From the NCBI GenBank assembly GCA_003517725.1, contig DOZZ01000243.1, positions 949-8,780 of the forward strand: a DNA stretch of 7,832 nucleotides, in the 5' to 3' direction. Source of the stretch: Bryobacterales bacterium (GTDB lineage: Bacteria; Acidobacteriota; Terriglobia; Bryobacterales; Bryobacteraceae). The position numbers were made by a program, and so were the translations under genes. The notes beneath the pieces are model-generated. The model did no database searches. It had not been told where the DNA came from and was given only the letters and a program-made list of their open reading frames with translations. This document shows, in pieces, positions 1 to 6,748 of the stretch (within the stretch, counting starts at the first letter, position 1; each line of letters begins with the position of its first letter).

Positions 1-1607
1 GGCGCCGCGGCGGCGGCAAACAGCGCCCAGATGGCCGCGTCGCCGGTGCCGAAAAGCTCGACGGGTCCGGGATGGCGCTGGGCGGCGAAGGCCAGGGCCG
101 TCAAAATATCCTGGACGCGGCACTGGTCGTCGGTGTAGTTGAAGGCCAGAAAATGCGACGTGGCGCGATTGCGCGGCGCGGTGTTGGCTCCGGTCTGGAA
201 GGCTTCGACCACCAGCAGCGGCCGGCCTTCACGCAACAGACGCGCGGCAAGCGGGCTATGGCGGGCGGGAGCGGCACCCCCGGAATCCACCAGCACGGCG
301 GGCGCGCCATGGCCATCGATCCAGTAGGCCGGCACGCGGTCGTCGCCGCGCGTTAGCAGCGTCATGTCACCATTTTGCTGGGCCGTGACCTGCGCCGGCC
401 ATTCCACGCCTAGCGCCAGTTGCAGCTTTTCACGCGCCTGATCGAGTGACACATCGGACGGCATGGCCCTCCAGCGGGCGAAGACCTGGCCGTACGTGGC
501 GGCGCCCTCCGGCAGGGCGCGTCCGGCCAGGGCCAGCATCTTCTGCAACATCTCGACGGGTTCGTCCTTCTCCACAAAATGCGCGGCGTTGTTGTCGCCC
601 AGCATGTGATGGCCGAAGAAACGGTAGATGGCTTCCCGGTTCTGGCGATTGAAATTGTGCGGGGCTTCCTGGTGGAAAGTCTCGACGTTGGCGGCGTGGC
701 CGTAGAGTTCGTAGATTTTGCGGACGGCGGGAAATTCCACCGTGGGCGTGGTGCGGGTCCAATCGCCGGTGGCCGAAACCAGCAGCATCGGTTTGGGCGC
801 AAACATGGCCGCGATCTCGACGTTGTTGGCGCCGACGCGCAGGCCGGGCGCATTCTCGCAGGTGTCGCCGCCCTGCATGAAGGTCGAAACCATGTTGACC
901 GGCGCGGCAAACTGCACGCGATCGTCGACGGCGTCGAGCAGCAGGGTCTGCGTGGCGCCGCCCGAAGCACCGGCCATGCCGATGCGCGCGGCATCGACGT
1001 CATCCAGCGAAATCAGGAAGTCGAGCGCGCGAATGGAGTTCCACAGCTGCAAGCCGAGCGGCCCGAAAGACCACAGCTGCTCGGCGGGTGTGCCGAACGA
1101 GTGCGGCGTCTGGAGCGTGTCGTTGTAGCCGACCATGTCCCAGGCGAAGACCACGTAGCCCTGGCGCGCGAGGTTCATGCCGAACTCGGGGTTGGAGTCG
1201 AGCGGCTCATTTTCGAGACGCCCGTAAGGCCAGTGGCCATGCGGATTCAGCACGCCCGGTTTCTTCCCGGCGCTCATCGGCCGATACAGATTGCCGCCGA
1301 GATAATAACCGGGCAAGGTTTCGAGCAGCACCTTCTCAATACTGTAGCCCTTGTGCTCAATGCGCCCGAAGATTTGGGCGTGCAGGGAGGCGCGCGGCGG
1401 CAGCGGGTAGAGGCCGGCGGCGGATAAGATCTGACGGCGGAGTTCCCCCTTGCGCTGCTCCCAGGCGGCGCGGGTGGCGTAGTCGCGCAACTCAAAATGC
1501 GTGTCGGTGCCGGGCGTGAAGGTGTTGCGCCGGTCGGCCGCCGGAACTTGGCCGGCGAGTTCGATGGGCGTGAGCGCGATGGTTAATAAGAACGCGGCGA
1601 TCTTCAT
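1..1607 (-). CDS. Exported alpha/beta hydrolase, acetyl-xylan-esterase-like (3' end cut by window edge)
   Basis: Continuous reading frame of 535 residues that runs off the left edge without a stop. The start is the ATG at 1607. The next residues, MKIAAFLLTIALTPIELAGQ, look like a type I signal peptide, so the protein is probably periplasmic. The Shine-Dalgarno is poor: GGAAG directly abuts the ATG, and no better in-frame start is visible nearby. The first domain (about 70-340) is an alpha/beta hydrolase: NPHGHWP at 121-127 fits the oxyanion strand, GASGG at 213-217 is the nucleophile elbow (Ser215), ATGDW at 279-283 supplies a likely acid (Asp282), and HQEAPHNFN at 312-320 a likely base (His317). 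This layout resembles the acetyl-xylan esterase/dienelactone-hydrolase-like families. Residues about 395-535 look like the beginning of a second, related domain in which the elbow reads GTGDA, without serine. Substrate is unknown; a carboxyl ester such as an acetylated glycan is plausible by family and by the receptor upstream. It lies 54 bases after the small gene and is probably co-transcribed with it. Confidence 0.85.
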   Translation of the reverse strand, partial: MKIAAFLLTIALTPIELAGQVPAADRRNTFTPGTDTHFELRDYATRAAWEQRKGELRRQILSAAGLYPLPPRASLHAQIFGRIEHKGYSIEKVLLETLPGYYLGGNLYRPMSAGKKPGVLNPHGHWPYGRLENEPLDSNPEFGMNLARQGYVVFAWDMVGYNDTLQTPHSFGTPAEQLWSFGPLGLQLWNSIRALDFLISLDDVDAARIGMAGASGGATQTLLLDAVDDRVQFAAPVNMVSTFMQGGDTCENAPGLRVGANNVEIAAMFAPKPMLLVSATGDWTRTTPTVEFPAVRKIYELYGHAANVETFHQEAPHNFNRQNREAIYRFFGHHMLGDNNAAHFVEKDEPVEMLQKMLALAGRALPEGAATYGQVFARWRAMPSDVSLDQAREKLQLALGVEWPAQVTAQQNGDMTLLTRGDDRVPAYWIDGHGAPAVLVDSGGAAPARHSPLAARLLREGRPLLVVEAFQTGANTAPRNRATSHFLAFNYTDDQCRVQDILTALAFAAQRHPGPVELFGTGDAAIWALFAAAAA

Positions 1608-1661
1608 CTTCCGATCAGTATGCCCGAACCGCGGCCGCGCAACCCGTTCGAGCTTCCAAAA

Positions 1662-1847
1662 TCAACCGGATTTTGCCGTGGTCGCGAGATCGTCCGGCAC
1701 TTTTCCATTGATGACAAAGTCGTTGAATGTTTTGAGCGCCTTCAGGTAAACGTCTACCGAGCACTCTTTAGCGTCATAACGCCGGCGGGCGGATTGCAAC
1801 GCCTCCAGCAATAGATTTTCGACTTGAAACCGCGACAAGTCCGGCAT
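1662..1847 (-). CDS. Small hypothetical protein, 61 residues
   Basis: I do not recognise a named family. The start is chosen as the ATG at 1847 because a GGAG sits at 1856-1859, 8 bases upstream. A GTG at 1856 in the same frame would overlap that site and has no Shine-Dalgarno of its own. The protein begins MPDLSRFQVENLLLEALQSA, is soluble and mostly helical in character, and has no signal peptide or membrane segment. It contains one cysteine (within YDAKECSVDVY) and ends in a segment with FNDFVINGKVPDDL. The amino-acid composition is natural (mixed charged and hydrophobic residues), unlike the Arg/Ala/Pro-rich antisense shadows of this region. It lies between the receptor gene (stop at 1984) and the esterase (start at 1607), on the same strand, so it could be the first gene of a unit with the esterase. 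It might be a small regulator or helical adaptor, but nothing in the sequence shows this. Confidence 0.6.
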   Translation of the reverse strand: MPDLSRFQVENLLLEALQSARRRYDAKECSVDVYLKALKTFNDFVINGKVPDDLATTAKSG

Positions 1848-1855
1848 GTTCGACA

Positions 1856-1859
1856 CTCC
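1856..1859 (-). promoter_or_regulatory. Ribosome binding site of the 61-residue gene (decides start)
   Basis: GGAG on the minus strand, 8 bases before the ATG at 1847. It overlaps the alternative GTG codon at 1856, which argues for the ATG as the true start. Confidence 0.6.
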
Positions 1860-1916
1860 GCGTTCGCAGCAGAAGGGGACGTTGCCAGAGTCGCCAGATG
1901 TTGTGAAGTAGAAAGT

Positions 1917-1925
1917 ATGATATCA
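1917..1925 (-). promoter_or_regulatory. Candidate extended -10 promoter for the small gene/esterase unit
   Basis: The minus strand reads TGATATCAT, i.e. an extended -10 (TGn followed by TATCAT), in the only intergenic AT-rich stretch between the receptor stop and the small gene. No convincing -35 box stands 16-18 bases upstream. Transcription would start near 1910 and give a leader of roughly 60 bases. The octamer TGTGATAT here recurs in the promoter candidate at 6559-6588. Confidence 0.3.
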
Positions 1926-1983
1926 CACAAAATCTCGAAAAACTAAGCGGTTTCCCTTTATTTGAGCCGTCGTGAAACTTCCG

Positions 1984-4900
1984 TCAGAACACAATCCGCA
2001 GCGCCACTTGTCCGACGCGCCCGATATCGTTGGCCTGGCTGGTGATCTGACCGAAGGTGGTGGAGGTCGGATTGGTGTCGGGTCCATTGAAGATGGGGTG
2101 GTTGAGCACGTTGAAGAACTCGACGCGCAGTTGCACGTTGACGCGTTCCGTCACGTGGGTGTTCTTGATCAGGGCGGCGTCCATGGTGTTGGAGCGGGCC
2201 GAGCGCAGGTTATTGAACTGGCTGGGGAAGTAACGGATGTTCTGATCGAGCTGCTGCTTCGGATCGGTGACGAAGCGGGTGGTATCGAAAGCGTGGCTGA
2301 CGTTGGTGGGGTCCCAATTTAGCGGGCCGCCGAGGTAAATCACGTTGCCCCAGCCCACCGGGGCGCCGCTTTGGATCTGATAGACGCCGCTGAGCACGAA
2401 GCCGCCGATCAGCATGTCGGCGAAGTGGCTGGCTTGGCTGCCGAAGAGTTTGCCGCGTCCGAACGGAAGCTCGTAGTTGCCGCTGACCACCAGGCGATTG
2501 GGACGGTCATCGGGAGAGACGCGCTTCTCAAGCTTCTGCAGCGAAGGGTTTAGGATGGAACGCTTTTCCATCAGCCGCGAATGTTCGTAGTTGGCCAGCA
2601 GTTGCAGGCCGGCCGAGAAGCGCTTCTCCAGCCGCACTTGCCCCATGTGGAAGTAGGAGCTGCCCATGCTGGCGGCCTGTTCGGTAACGGCGGTGTACTC
2701 GGGATAAGGCCGCAGCAACTGGGCCAGTCCCACGGTGGAACCGTTGAGGCTGGTACCGGGCAAGAGGCCGGCGAACGGATTCTTGACGTTAGCGGTATTG
2801 CGATCGATCACGGCCTGGTCGCGCGTAAGCGCGGTGCTGAGAAACTGCGGCGACACGGAATCGAGCGGCAGATCGACCGGCAGGTGCACGGAGTGATTGC
2901 CGATATAGCCGACCTCAATTACAACGTTGTTGGCCAACTGGCGTTGGAAGCCAAGGGTGACGCGCTCGGAATATGGATTGAGCGGGTGCGGGTTATGGAA
3001 CGTGATGGCCTTGCCGTCAAACGTCGAGAGGCCCAGCGATGAGCCGGTGGGCTGCAGGATGCCCAGCGGAAAGGGATTCGAGAGCGTGGCGTAAGGCGTC
3101 AGAAAAGAATCCTGCGTCGCGACGAAGGTGGTCTGCTGGCTGAAGCCCAGTTGGCTGATGCCGGTGGTGACGATAGGCGCGATGAAGACGCCGAAGCCGC
3201 CGCGGATGACCGTCTTGCCGCCCAGGCCGGCGGGCGTCCACGCAAAACCGAAGCGCGGGCTGAAGTAGCGGCCGTGCGTGTTGTAGACGTTGGGGTAGCT
3301 GGGCGTGGCGAACAGCACGCCGCCGGGCACCGAGAACTGACCGGCGGGAATTTGCGGAACGGGGTGCGCGGCATAGGCCGTCAGCACGGCGGGAGCGATG
3401 GGGTTCGCGACGGTGTTGTCGAAATTGTTGACGGTGCGGTTGTAGCGTTCGGTGGTGGCCAGATCGCGCTCATAGCGCAGGCCCAGGTTGAAGGTCAGAT
3501 TGCTTTTGACGCGCACGTCGTCCTGCAGGAAGAGAGCGAAATATCCGGCCTGGTTGGTGCGCGCGGCGTTCAGATCGTAACCGCCGCCGGTGGGCAGGCC
3601 GAGCAAAAACGACGCGAAGTCCTGGCCCAATGGCGCGCTGGTGGAGTTGTCGAGCGGCCCGCGCGTGAAGTTGGTGCCGAAGGTATAGCTGCCGGTCGAA
3701 TTGCCGTAGCCGATACTGCTCTCGCGATAGAGCCGCGCGTCGACGCCGAATTTGAGGGTCTGGCGGCCATGTATTTTGGTGAGCGCCGAAAAAATCTGAA
3801 AGATATCGAAGGGCGTCACGCTGCCGGCATTGTCGCCCAGTTGCTGAAAGCCGCCGAAGTTTAACTGAGGCAGCACCAGCTTGCGCGCGTTGGCCTTGAT
3901 AAGCGCCGGAAAGCCCAGCGTGGTGGGATCGAAGCCGTTGCTGGGCTTGGCGTTCGATTCGACGAAGCGGCCCCAACTGAGGCGCGTGTTCAGGATGGCC
4001 GTGGGCGTGAAGGTGTAGACGTCGTCGGCTGTGGAGCCGGCGTTGGCGCGCGTCAGGAAGTTGCCCGACGCGAGATTAAAGAAGCGGTTGCCGCGATTTT
4101 CAGTACGGTCATTGACGCGGATATCGGCAAACAGTTTGTGGCGCTCGCTGAAGTTGAAATCGAGACGGCCCAGCTCACTGCCGTAAGTATCGCTGCGGAC
4201 GCTGTTGGCGACGTAGTTGTTCTGGCCGTCGGCATTGCCGGTTTGATTGGGCAGCGGGTAATACTTCAGATAAGCCAACGCGATCGGGTTCAGTAGATTT
4301 GGCGGAATAACGTTGCCGGCGAAGGGCTGCCGCGCAATGTGAGAGCCCTGCACGACGCCGGTGAAGGGATTGTAGATCCGGTAATTCTTGCTGACCGACA
4401 GCAAAGCGGAAAAGTCGCCGCCGCGCTCGGCCTGGGTCGGCACGGTGGTGTTGATGGTCTCGGGATACGAGTCCTTGATGCCCTCGTAAGCGAAGAACCA
4501 GAAGACGCGGTTACGGCCGTCGTAGACCTTAGGAATGAAGATGGGGCCGCCGGCCGTCACGCCGTATTGGTTGTAGCGGCCCACCGGCAGTTTCTTGCCG
4601 GCGCGGTTCAGGAAGAAGTTAGTGGATTCGAGCGCCGAGGTCTGGTTGAATTCATACAGCGTGCCGTGGATCTGGTTCGTGCCGCCCTTAAGGATGACGT
4701 TGACCGTGCCGCCGCCGGTGTGCCCGTAGGCGGCGTCGGCGGCGAAACTCTCGACCTTCACTTCCTGGGTGGCATCGATGGGCGGGTTATAGGCGACGCG
4801 CGAGTTCTGAGTCACGTCCGGCGAGCCGTTGAGCAGCAATTCATTGCTTTGCGCCGGCGCGCCGCCAATTGAAAAACCGGACGGTCCGGCGTTGTCGAAA

Positions 4901-5415
4901 GGCCGGTTGAAGCGCGGATCGGAATTGGGGATCACGCCGAAGGCCAGTTGCGCTACCACCAGCGGCGTGCGCCCGTTGAGCGGGATGTTGTCGATCTCAC
5001 GGCTGTTGATCACCTGGCCGGTGGAGGCCGTTTCGGTGCTGAGCATGGGGGCATCGGCACTGACGGTCAAGGTCTCGCTGGCTTGGCCGATCTGGAGTTG
5101 AATGTCGATGGCCGGGCGTTCGTTGGCCTGCACCGCGATGCCGGTCTGCAGGTACGATTTGAAGCCCGGAGCCGAGGCCGTGATCTTGTAGGCGCCGGGA
5201 GGCACGAAGGGCAGCGTGTAAGCACCGGCTTCATCGGTCGAGGTGCGGAACGTGGCGCCGGTACTGATTTCGGTGAGCACCACCTCGGCATTCGGGATGG
5301 CAGCGCTCTGCTGGTCGGTAACGCGGCCGGATACGGTGCTGCGAAATTCCTGAGCGCTGAGGATCGCGCATCCCAAGACGAAAGCGAACAAGGCTCTGAA
5401 TATGCTGCGTGGCAT
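1984..5415 (-). CDS. Oar-like TonB-dependent outer-membrane receptor with carboxypeptidase-regulatory N-domain
   Basis: A 1143-residue outer-membrane protein. The start is the ATG at 5415, preceded by GGGAG at 5421-5425; an in-frame GTG at 5427 overlaps that ribosome site and is less likely. A signal peptide covers about residues 1-21 (hydrophobic IFRALFAFVLGCAILSA). Residues about 25-107 match the carboxypeptidase-regulatory beta-sandwich (VSGRVTD, then GAYTLPFVPPGAYKI). ETLTV at 114-118 has the form of a TonB box just before the plug, which starts near 130 and carries DNIPLNGR at 142-149, typical of the acidobacterial Oar-like group. The rest is a long beta-barrel with repeated aromatic/charged strands (for example LRYERDL and FQRQLANNVVIEVGYIGNHS) and ends in VALRIVF, with the terminal phenylalanine expected for BAM recognition. 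The mature part contains no cysteine that I can find. Family role is TonB-powered uptake or surface binding of a large ligand; which ligand is not readable. Downstream on the same strand are the small gene and the esterase. Confidence 0.9.
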   Translation of the reverse strand: MPRSIFRALFAFVLGCAILSAQEFRSTVSGRVTDQQSAAIPNAEVVLTEISTGATFRTSTDEAGAYTLPFVPPGAYKITASAPGFKSYLQTGIAVQANERPAIDIQLQIGQASETLTVSADAPMLSTETASTGQVINSREIDNIPLNGRTPLVVAQLAFGVIPNSDPRFNRPFDNAGPSGFSIGGAPAQSNELLLNGSPDVTQNSRVAYNPPIDATQEVKVESFAADAAYGHTGGGTVNVILKGGTNQIHGTLYEFNQTSALESTNFFLNRAGKKLPVGRYNQYGVTAGGPIFIPKVYDGRNRVFWFFAYEGIKDSYPETINTTVPTQAERGGDFSALLSVSKNYRIYNPFTGVVQGSHIARQPFAGNVIPPNLLNPIALAYLKYYPLPNQTGNADGQNNYVANSVRSDTYGSELGRLDFNFSERHKLFADIRVNDRTENRGNRFFNLASGNFLTRANAGSTADDVYTFTPTAILNTRLSWGRFVESNAKPSNGFDPTTLGFPALIKANARKLVLPQLNFGGFQQLGDNAGSVTPFDIFQIFSALTKIHGRQTLKFGVDARLYRESSIGYGNSTGSYTFGTNFTRGPLDNSTSAPLGQDFASFLLGLPTGGGYDLNAARTNQAGYFALFLQDDVRVKSNLTFNLGLRYERDLATTERYNRTVNNFDNTVANPIAPAVLTAYAAHPVPQIPAGQFSVPGGVLFATPSYPNVYNTHGRYFSPRFGFAWTPAGLGGKTVIRGGFGVFIAPIVTTGISQLGFSQQTTFVATQDSFLTPYATLSNPFPLGILQPTGSSLGLSTFDGKAITFHNPHPLNPYSERVTLGFQRQLANNVVIEVGYIGNHSVHLPVDLPLDSVSPQFLSTALTRDQAVIDRNTANVKNPFAGLLPGTSLNGSTVGLAQLLRPYPEYTAVTEQAASMGSSYFHMGQVRLEKRFSAGLQLLANYEHSRLMEKRSILNPSLQKLEKRVSPDDRPNRLVVSGNYELPFGRGKLFGSQASHFADMLIGGFVLSGVYQIQSGAPVGWGNVIYLGGPLNWDPTNVSHAFDTTRFVTDPKQQLDQNIRYFPSQFNNLRSARSNTMDAALIKNTHVTERVNVQLRVEFFNVLNHPIFNGPDTNPTSTTFGQITSQANDIGRVGQVALRIVF

Positions 5416-5420
5416 TCCAA

Positions 5421-5425
5421 CTCCC
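5421..5425 (-). promoter_or_regulatory. Ribosome binding site of the receptor gene (decides start)
   Basis: GGGAG on the minus strand with a 5-base spacer (TTGGA) before the ATG at 5415. The competing in-frame GTG at 5427 overlaps it and would add only MGVG before the same signal peptide. Confidence 0.6.
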
Positions 5426-5448
5426 ACTGAAAGAATAAGCTGAAGATC

Positions 5449-5477
5449 AAACTAATACCGCCCGGGGGATTTGTCAA
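5449..5477 (-). promoter_or_regulatory. Candidate sigma70-type promoter for the receptor gene
   Basis: On the minus strand a perfect TTGACA lies at 5472-5477, followed after 17 bases by TAGTTT at 5449-5454 (4 of 6 matches to the -10 consensus). Transcription would begin near 5441, giving a leader of about 26 bases that contains the GGGAG ribosome site. The rest of the gap between the metallopeptidase stop (5554) and this promoter shows no convincing terminator, so read-through from upstream is also possible. Confidence 0.45.
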
Positions 5478-5553
5478 ACGGGAGGCGTTGGTTTAAGAAT
5501 GCCGGTGCGCGGACGCGTTCACGCTTCGGGGGAACCCCAGGCCTTGAGGACGT

Positions 5554-6480
5554 TTAGAAAACCACGCCCGGCGTACGCCGGTCCCCTATCCGTGTGGTCG
5601 CCAAGCTCGTTACGTTGGCCCCATCCACCACTCCAACCCCGACGGACCGGACATGCGCAATGATAGCGCCATCGCCATGTTCGACGGCATTGGCGATTTG
5701 TTCCGCCGCATATTCCCCGAACGCTTTCCCAGGCGTAAACACATAGGCGGAAAAGGGGAAATGGACGGGGAAATCTGCATTGGCGGCCACGCCGCGGTCG
5801 CGGCTGACTTCGAGCCCGTTGGCAGCCACGGCAGCCGCCTGACTGCTCACCGCATTAGTAATAAACTGGGTCGGACTGGAATGGTGCTGGGATTGCCAGA
5901 CGTGGGCCAGTTCATGAATCAGTGTGTCCTGGTCTGGCGTAAAGGTGCCGCAATTCATGACCTGAATGGTGCCCGTAACGGGCGTGGTAACCGCAATCGT
6001 GAAGGGGCGCCCGCCGGCGCCCTTCCGGTCAGTGATGAAGATGCGTGAAAAATCGAGGCTGCCACCGTAGGTATTTTTGGCAGTGTTGATCTGGAACGCC
6101 GTGAGGGAGCGGATCGCCGGCACGCCCGGAAAGCTGAAAGCGGCCAACCGCACCTGCCCAATGGGGCCGCCACTGGACACCAGTGAGTTGCGGATGGCCA
6201 GCCCGCTGCTGAGGTTCGCGGGATCGGGGTTGTCGCAAAGCAGGCCGGTTCGCGGCGCCACTGACGCGCCCCGCAGCTGCCCCAGCGTCTTGGGGCCGAC
6301 GAGGCCGTCGGTTTTCAGGCCGTTGTTCCGCTGGAACTCTTTGACCCGGGCAGCGGTTTTCGGTCCGAAAACGCCATCGGTCTTCAACGGTGGGAATAGG
6401 GTCGGCGGCCGCCGGTTCAGAAGGCCTTGTACCTGGCTGACGTCCGGCCCGGTTGATCCGATGGTTAGGATGCGGTCCAT
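5554..6480 (-). CDS. Peptidoglycan-binding domain fused to an HExxH metallopeptidase-like domain (DUF4157/Vgr-related type)
   Basis: A 308-residue protein starting at the ATG at 6480, with GAGGAG at 6484-6489. Residues about 4-69 are a PG_binding_1 domain, with the characteristic paired signatures LKTDGVFGPKT (32-42) and LKTDGLVGPKT (55-65). A linker with CDNPDPANL follows. Residues about 120-270 form the second domain: SLTAFQINTAKNTYGGSLDF, then RKGAGGRPFTIAV, then TLIHELAHVWQSQHH with the zinc motif H189-E190-xx-H193, and FTPGKAFGEYAAEQIA (248-263), where Glu256 or Glu260 could be the third metal ligand. From memory, the order 'LT..ea...yG..LD.srv', HE(L/M)xHVWQ and 'PGKpF..Y..EQ.A' is that of the Vgr-related/DUF4157-like putative metallopeptidases linked to contractile injection and type VI systems. 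There is no signal peptide, which is odd for a wall-binding protein. No injection-system gene is visible nearby. Proteolytic activity and target are inferred, not shown. Confidence 0.8.
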   Translation of the reverse strand: MDRILTIGSTGPDVSQVQGLLNRRPPTLFPPLKTDGVFGPKTAARVKEFQRNNGLKTDGLVGPKTLGQLRGASVAPRTGLLCDNPDPANLSSGLAIRNSLVSSGGPIGQVRLAAFSFPGVPAIRSLTAFQINTAKNTYGGSLDFSRIFITDRKGAGGRPFTIAVTTPVTGTIQVMNCGTFTPDQDTLIHELAHVWQSQHHSSPTQFITNAVSSQAAAVAANGLEVSRDRGVAANADFPVHFPFSAYVFTPGKAFGEYAAEQIANAVEHGDGAIIAHVRSVGVGVVDGANVTSLATTRIGDRRTPGVVF

Positions 6481-6483
6481 GAT

Positions 6484-6489
6484 CTCCTC
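6484..6489 (-). promoter_or_regulatory. Ribosome binding site of the metallopeptidase gene
   Basis: GAGGAG on the minus strand, separated by ATC from the ATG at 6480. The strong site fixes this ATG as the start, and with it the absence of an N-terminal signal peptide. Confidence 0.6.
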
Positions 6490-6500
6490 GTTAGAGCCTC

Positions 6501-6527
6501 GGGTTTGCCCGACCGGGCAATAAACCC
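6501..6527 (-). other. Hairpin in the leader of the metallopeptidase gene
   Basis: GGGTTT at 6501-6506 pairs with AAACCC at 6522-6527. GCCC (6507-6510) pairs with GGGC (6515-6518) around the loop GACC, leaving a three-base bulge (6519-6521). The resulting stem of about 10 pairs lies between the promoter candidate and the ribosome site, about 20 bases before the start codon. On the minus strand it is followed by GAGGCTC rather than a T-run, so it is not a canonical intrinsic terminator. It could still be a transcription end for the deaminase/small-gene unit, or an RNA element in the leader. Confidence 0.4.
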
Positions 6528-6558
6528 ACGGTCTTGCGGCCCCTCGCGCATTGAACGG

Positions 6559-6588
6559 TATATATCACAGACGCGGCTGTATTCTCAA
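6559..6588 (-). promoter_or_regulatory. Candidate extended -10 promoter for the metallopeptidase gene
   Basis: On the minus strand TTGAGA (6583-6588, 5 of 6 to the -35 consensus) is followed after 18 bases by TATATA (6559-6564), directly preceded by TGA (6565-6567) as an extended -10. That TGA is also the stop codon of the 57-residue gene, so the promoter lies across the 3' end of that gene. The leader would be about 70 bases and contain the hairpin at 6501-6527. Confidence 0.4.
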
Positions 6589-6738
6589 AAACGAAAACGG
6601 GAAGGCGCTAGCCACGGAGTCAAAGACTGCGGCGGGATTCGGGTTTGCGGTGACGATGCTTTTGGATGATTCCCGCCAGCGCACGCAACGGCTGAAGTCA
6701 TACTCCGGAAGAATTTCGTCGGCGTGTGATCTCTTCAT
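6565..6738 (-). CDS. Small antitoxin-like protein with ILPEYDFS motif, 57 residues, divergent C-terminus
   Basis: The start is the ATG at 6738, chosen because TAGGA at 6744-6748 gives a good ribosome site with a 5-base spacer and because the product then begins MKRSHADEILPEYDFSR. A longer frame starting inside the deaminase gene exists but lacks such a signal. From memory, MK...DEI.PEYDFS.GVRGK is the hallmark of a widespread family of short proteins in cyanobacteria, acidobacteria and others, often annotated hypothetical and sometimes found beside toxin-like genes. Here the usual GVRGK(Y/H) is replaced by CVRWRE, and about five residues seem missing before the segment IVTANPNPAAVF, which matches the usual '..V.L.PDVA.VF'. 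The tail (DSVASAFPFSFLRI) only loosely resembles the normal end. No partner toxin is visible. It starts 7 bases after the deaminase stop and is probably co-transcribed and translationally coupled. Function is unknown. Confidence 0.65.
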   Translation of the reverse strand: MKRSHADEILPEYDFSRCVRWRESSKSIVTANPNPAAVFDSVASAFPFSFLRIQPRL

Positions 6739-6743
6739 AATTT

Positions 6744-6748
6744 TCCTA
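6744..6748 (-). promoter_or_regulatory. Ribosome binding site of the 57-residue gene, overlapping the deaminase stop
   Basis: TAGGA on the minus strand, 5 bases (AAATT) before the ATG at 6738. Its first three bases are the TAG stop codon of the deaminase gene, so ribosomes terminating there sit on the initiation site of the next gene. Confidence 0.6.

Noticed and set aside
579..1427. Plus-strand 282-codon open frame opposite the esterase gene
   Set aside because: It is antisense to a gene with clear catalytic motifs, is rich in Gly/Ala/Arg/Val as expected from a GC-rich shadow, and shows no domain or ribosome site.
1938..1978. Weak stem (GTTTC/GAAAC, 1950-1978) followed by a T-run on the minus strand after the receptor stop
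   Set aside because: The stem is only 5 pairs with a 19-base loop, and the T-run is separated from it by 7 bases. It does not meet the form of an intrinsic terminator.
3151..3864. Plus-strand 237-codon open frame opposite the receptor gene
   Set aside because: It lies fully inside the receptor coding sequence on the other strand and has a low-complexity composition. The receptor reading is unambiguous here.
5367..5370. Possible lipoprotein cysteine (VLGC) in the receptor signal peptide
   Set aside because: TonB-dependent barrels are not normally lipoproteins, and a signal peptidase I site at LSA-QEF a few residues later is the more natural reading.
5521..5540. GGGGGAACCCC inverted repeat downstream of the metallopeptidase gene as a terminator
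   Set aside because: The loop would be only about two bases, and no T-run follows on the minus strand.
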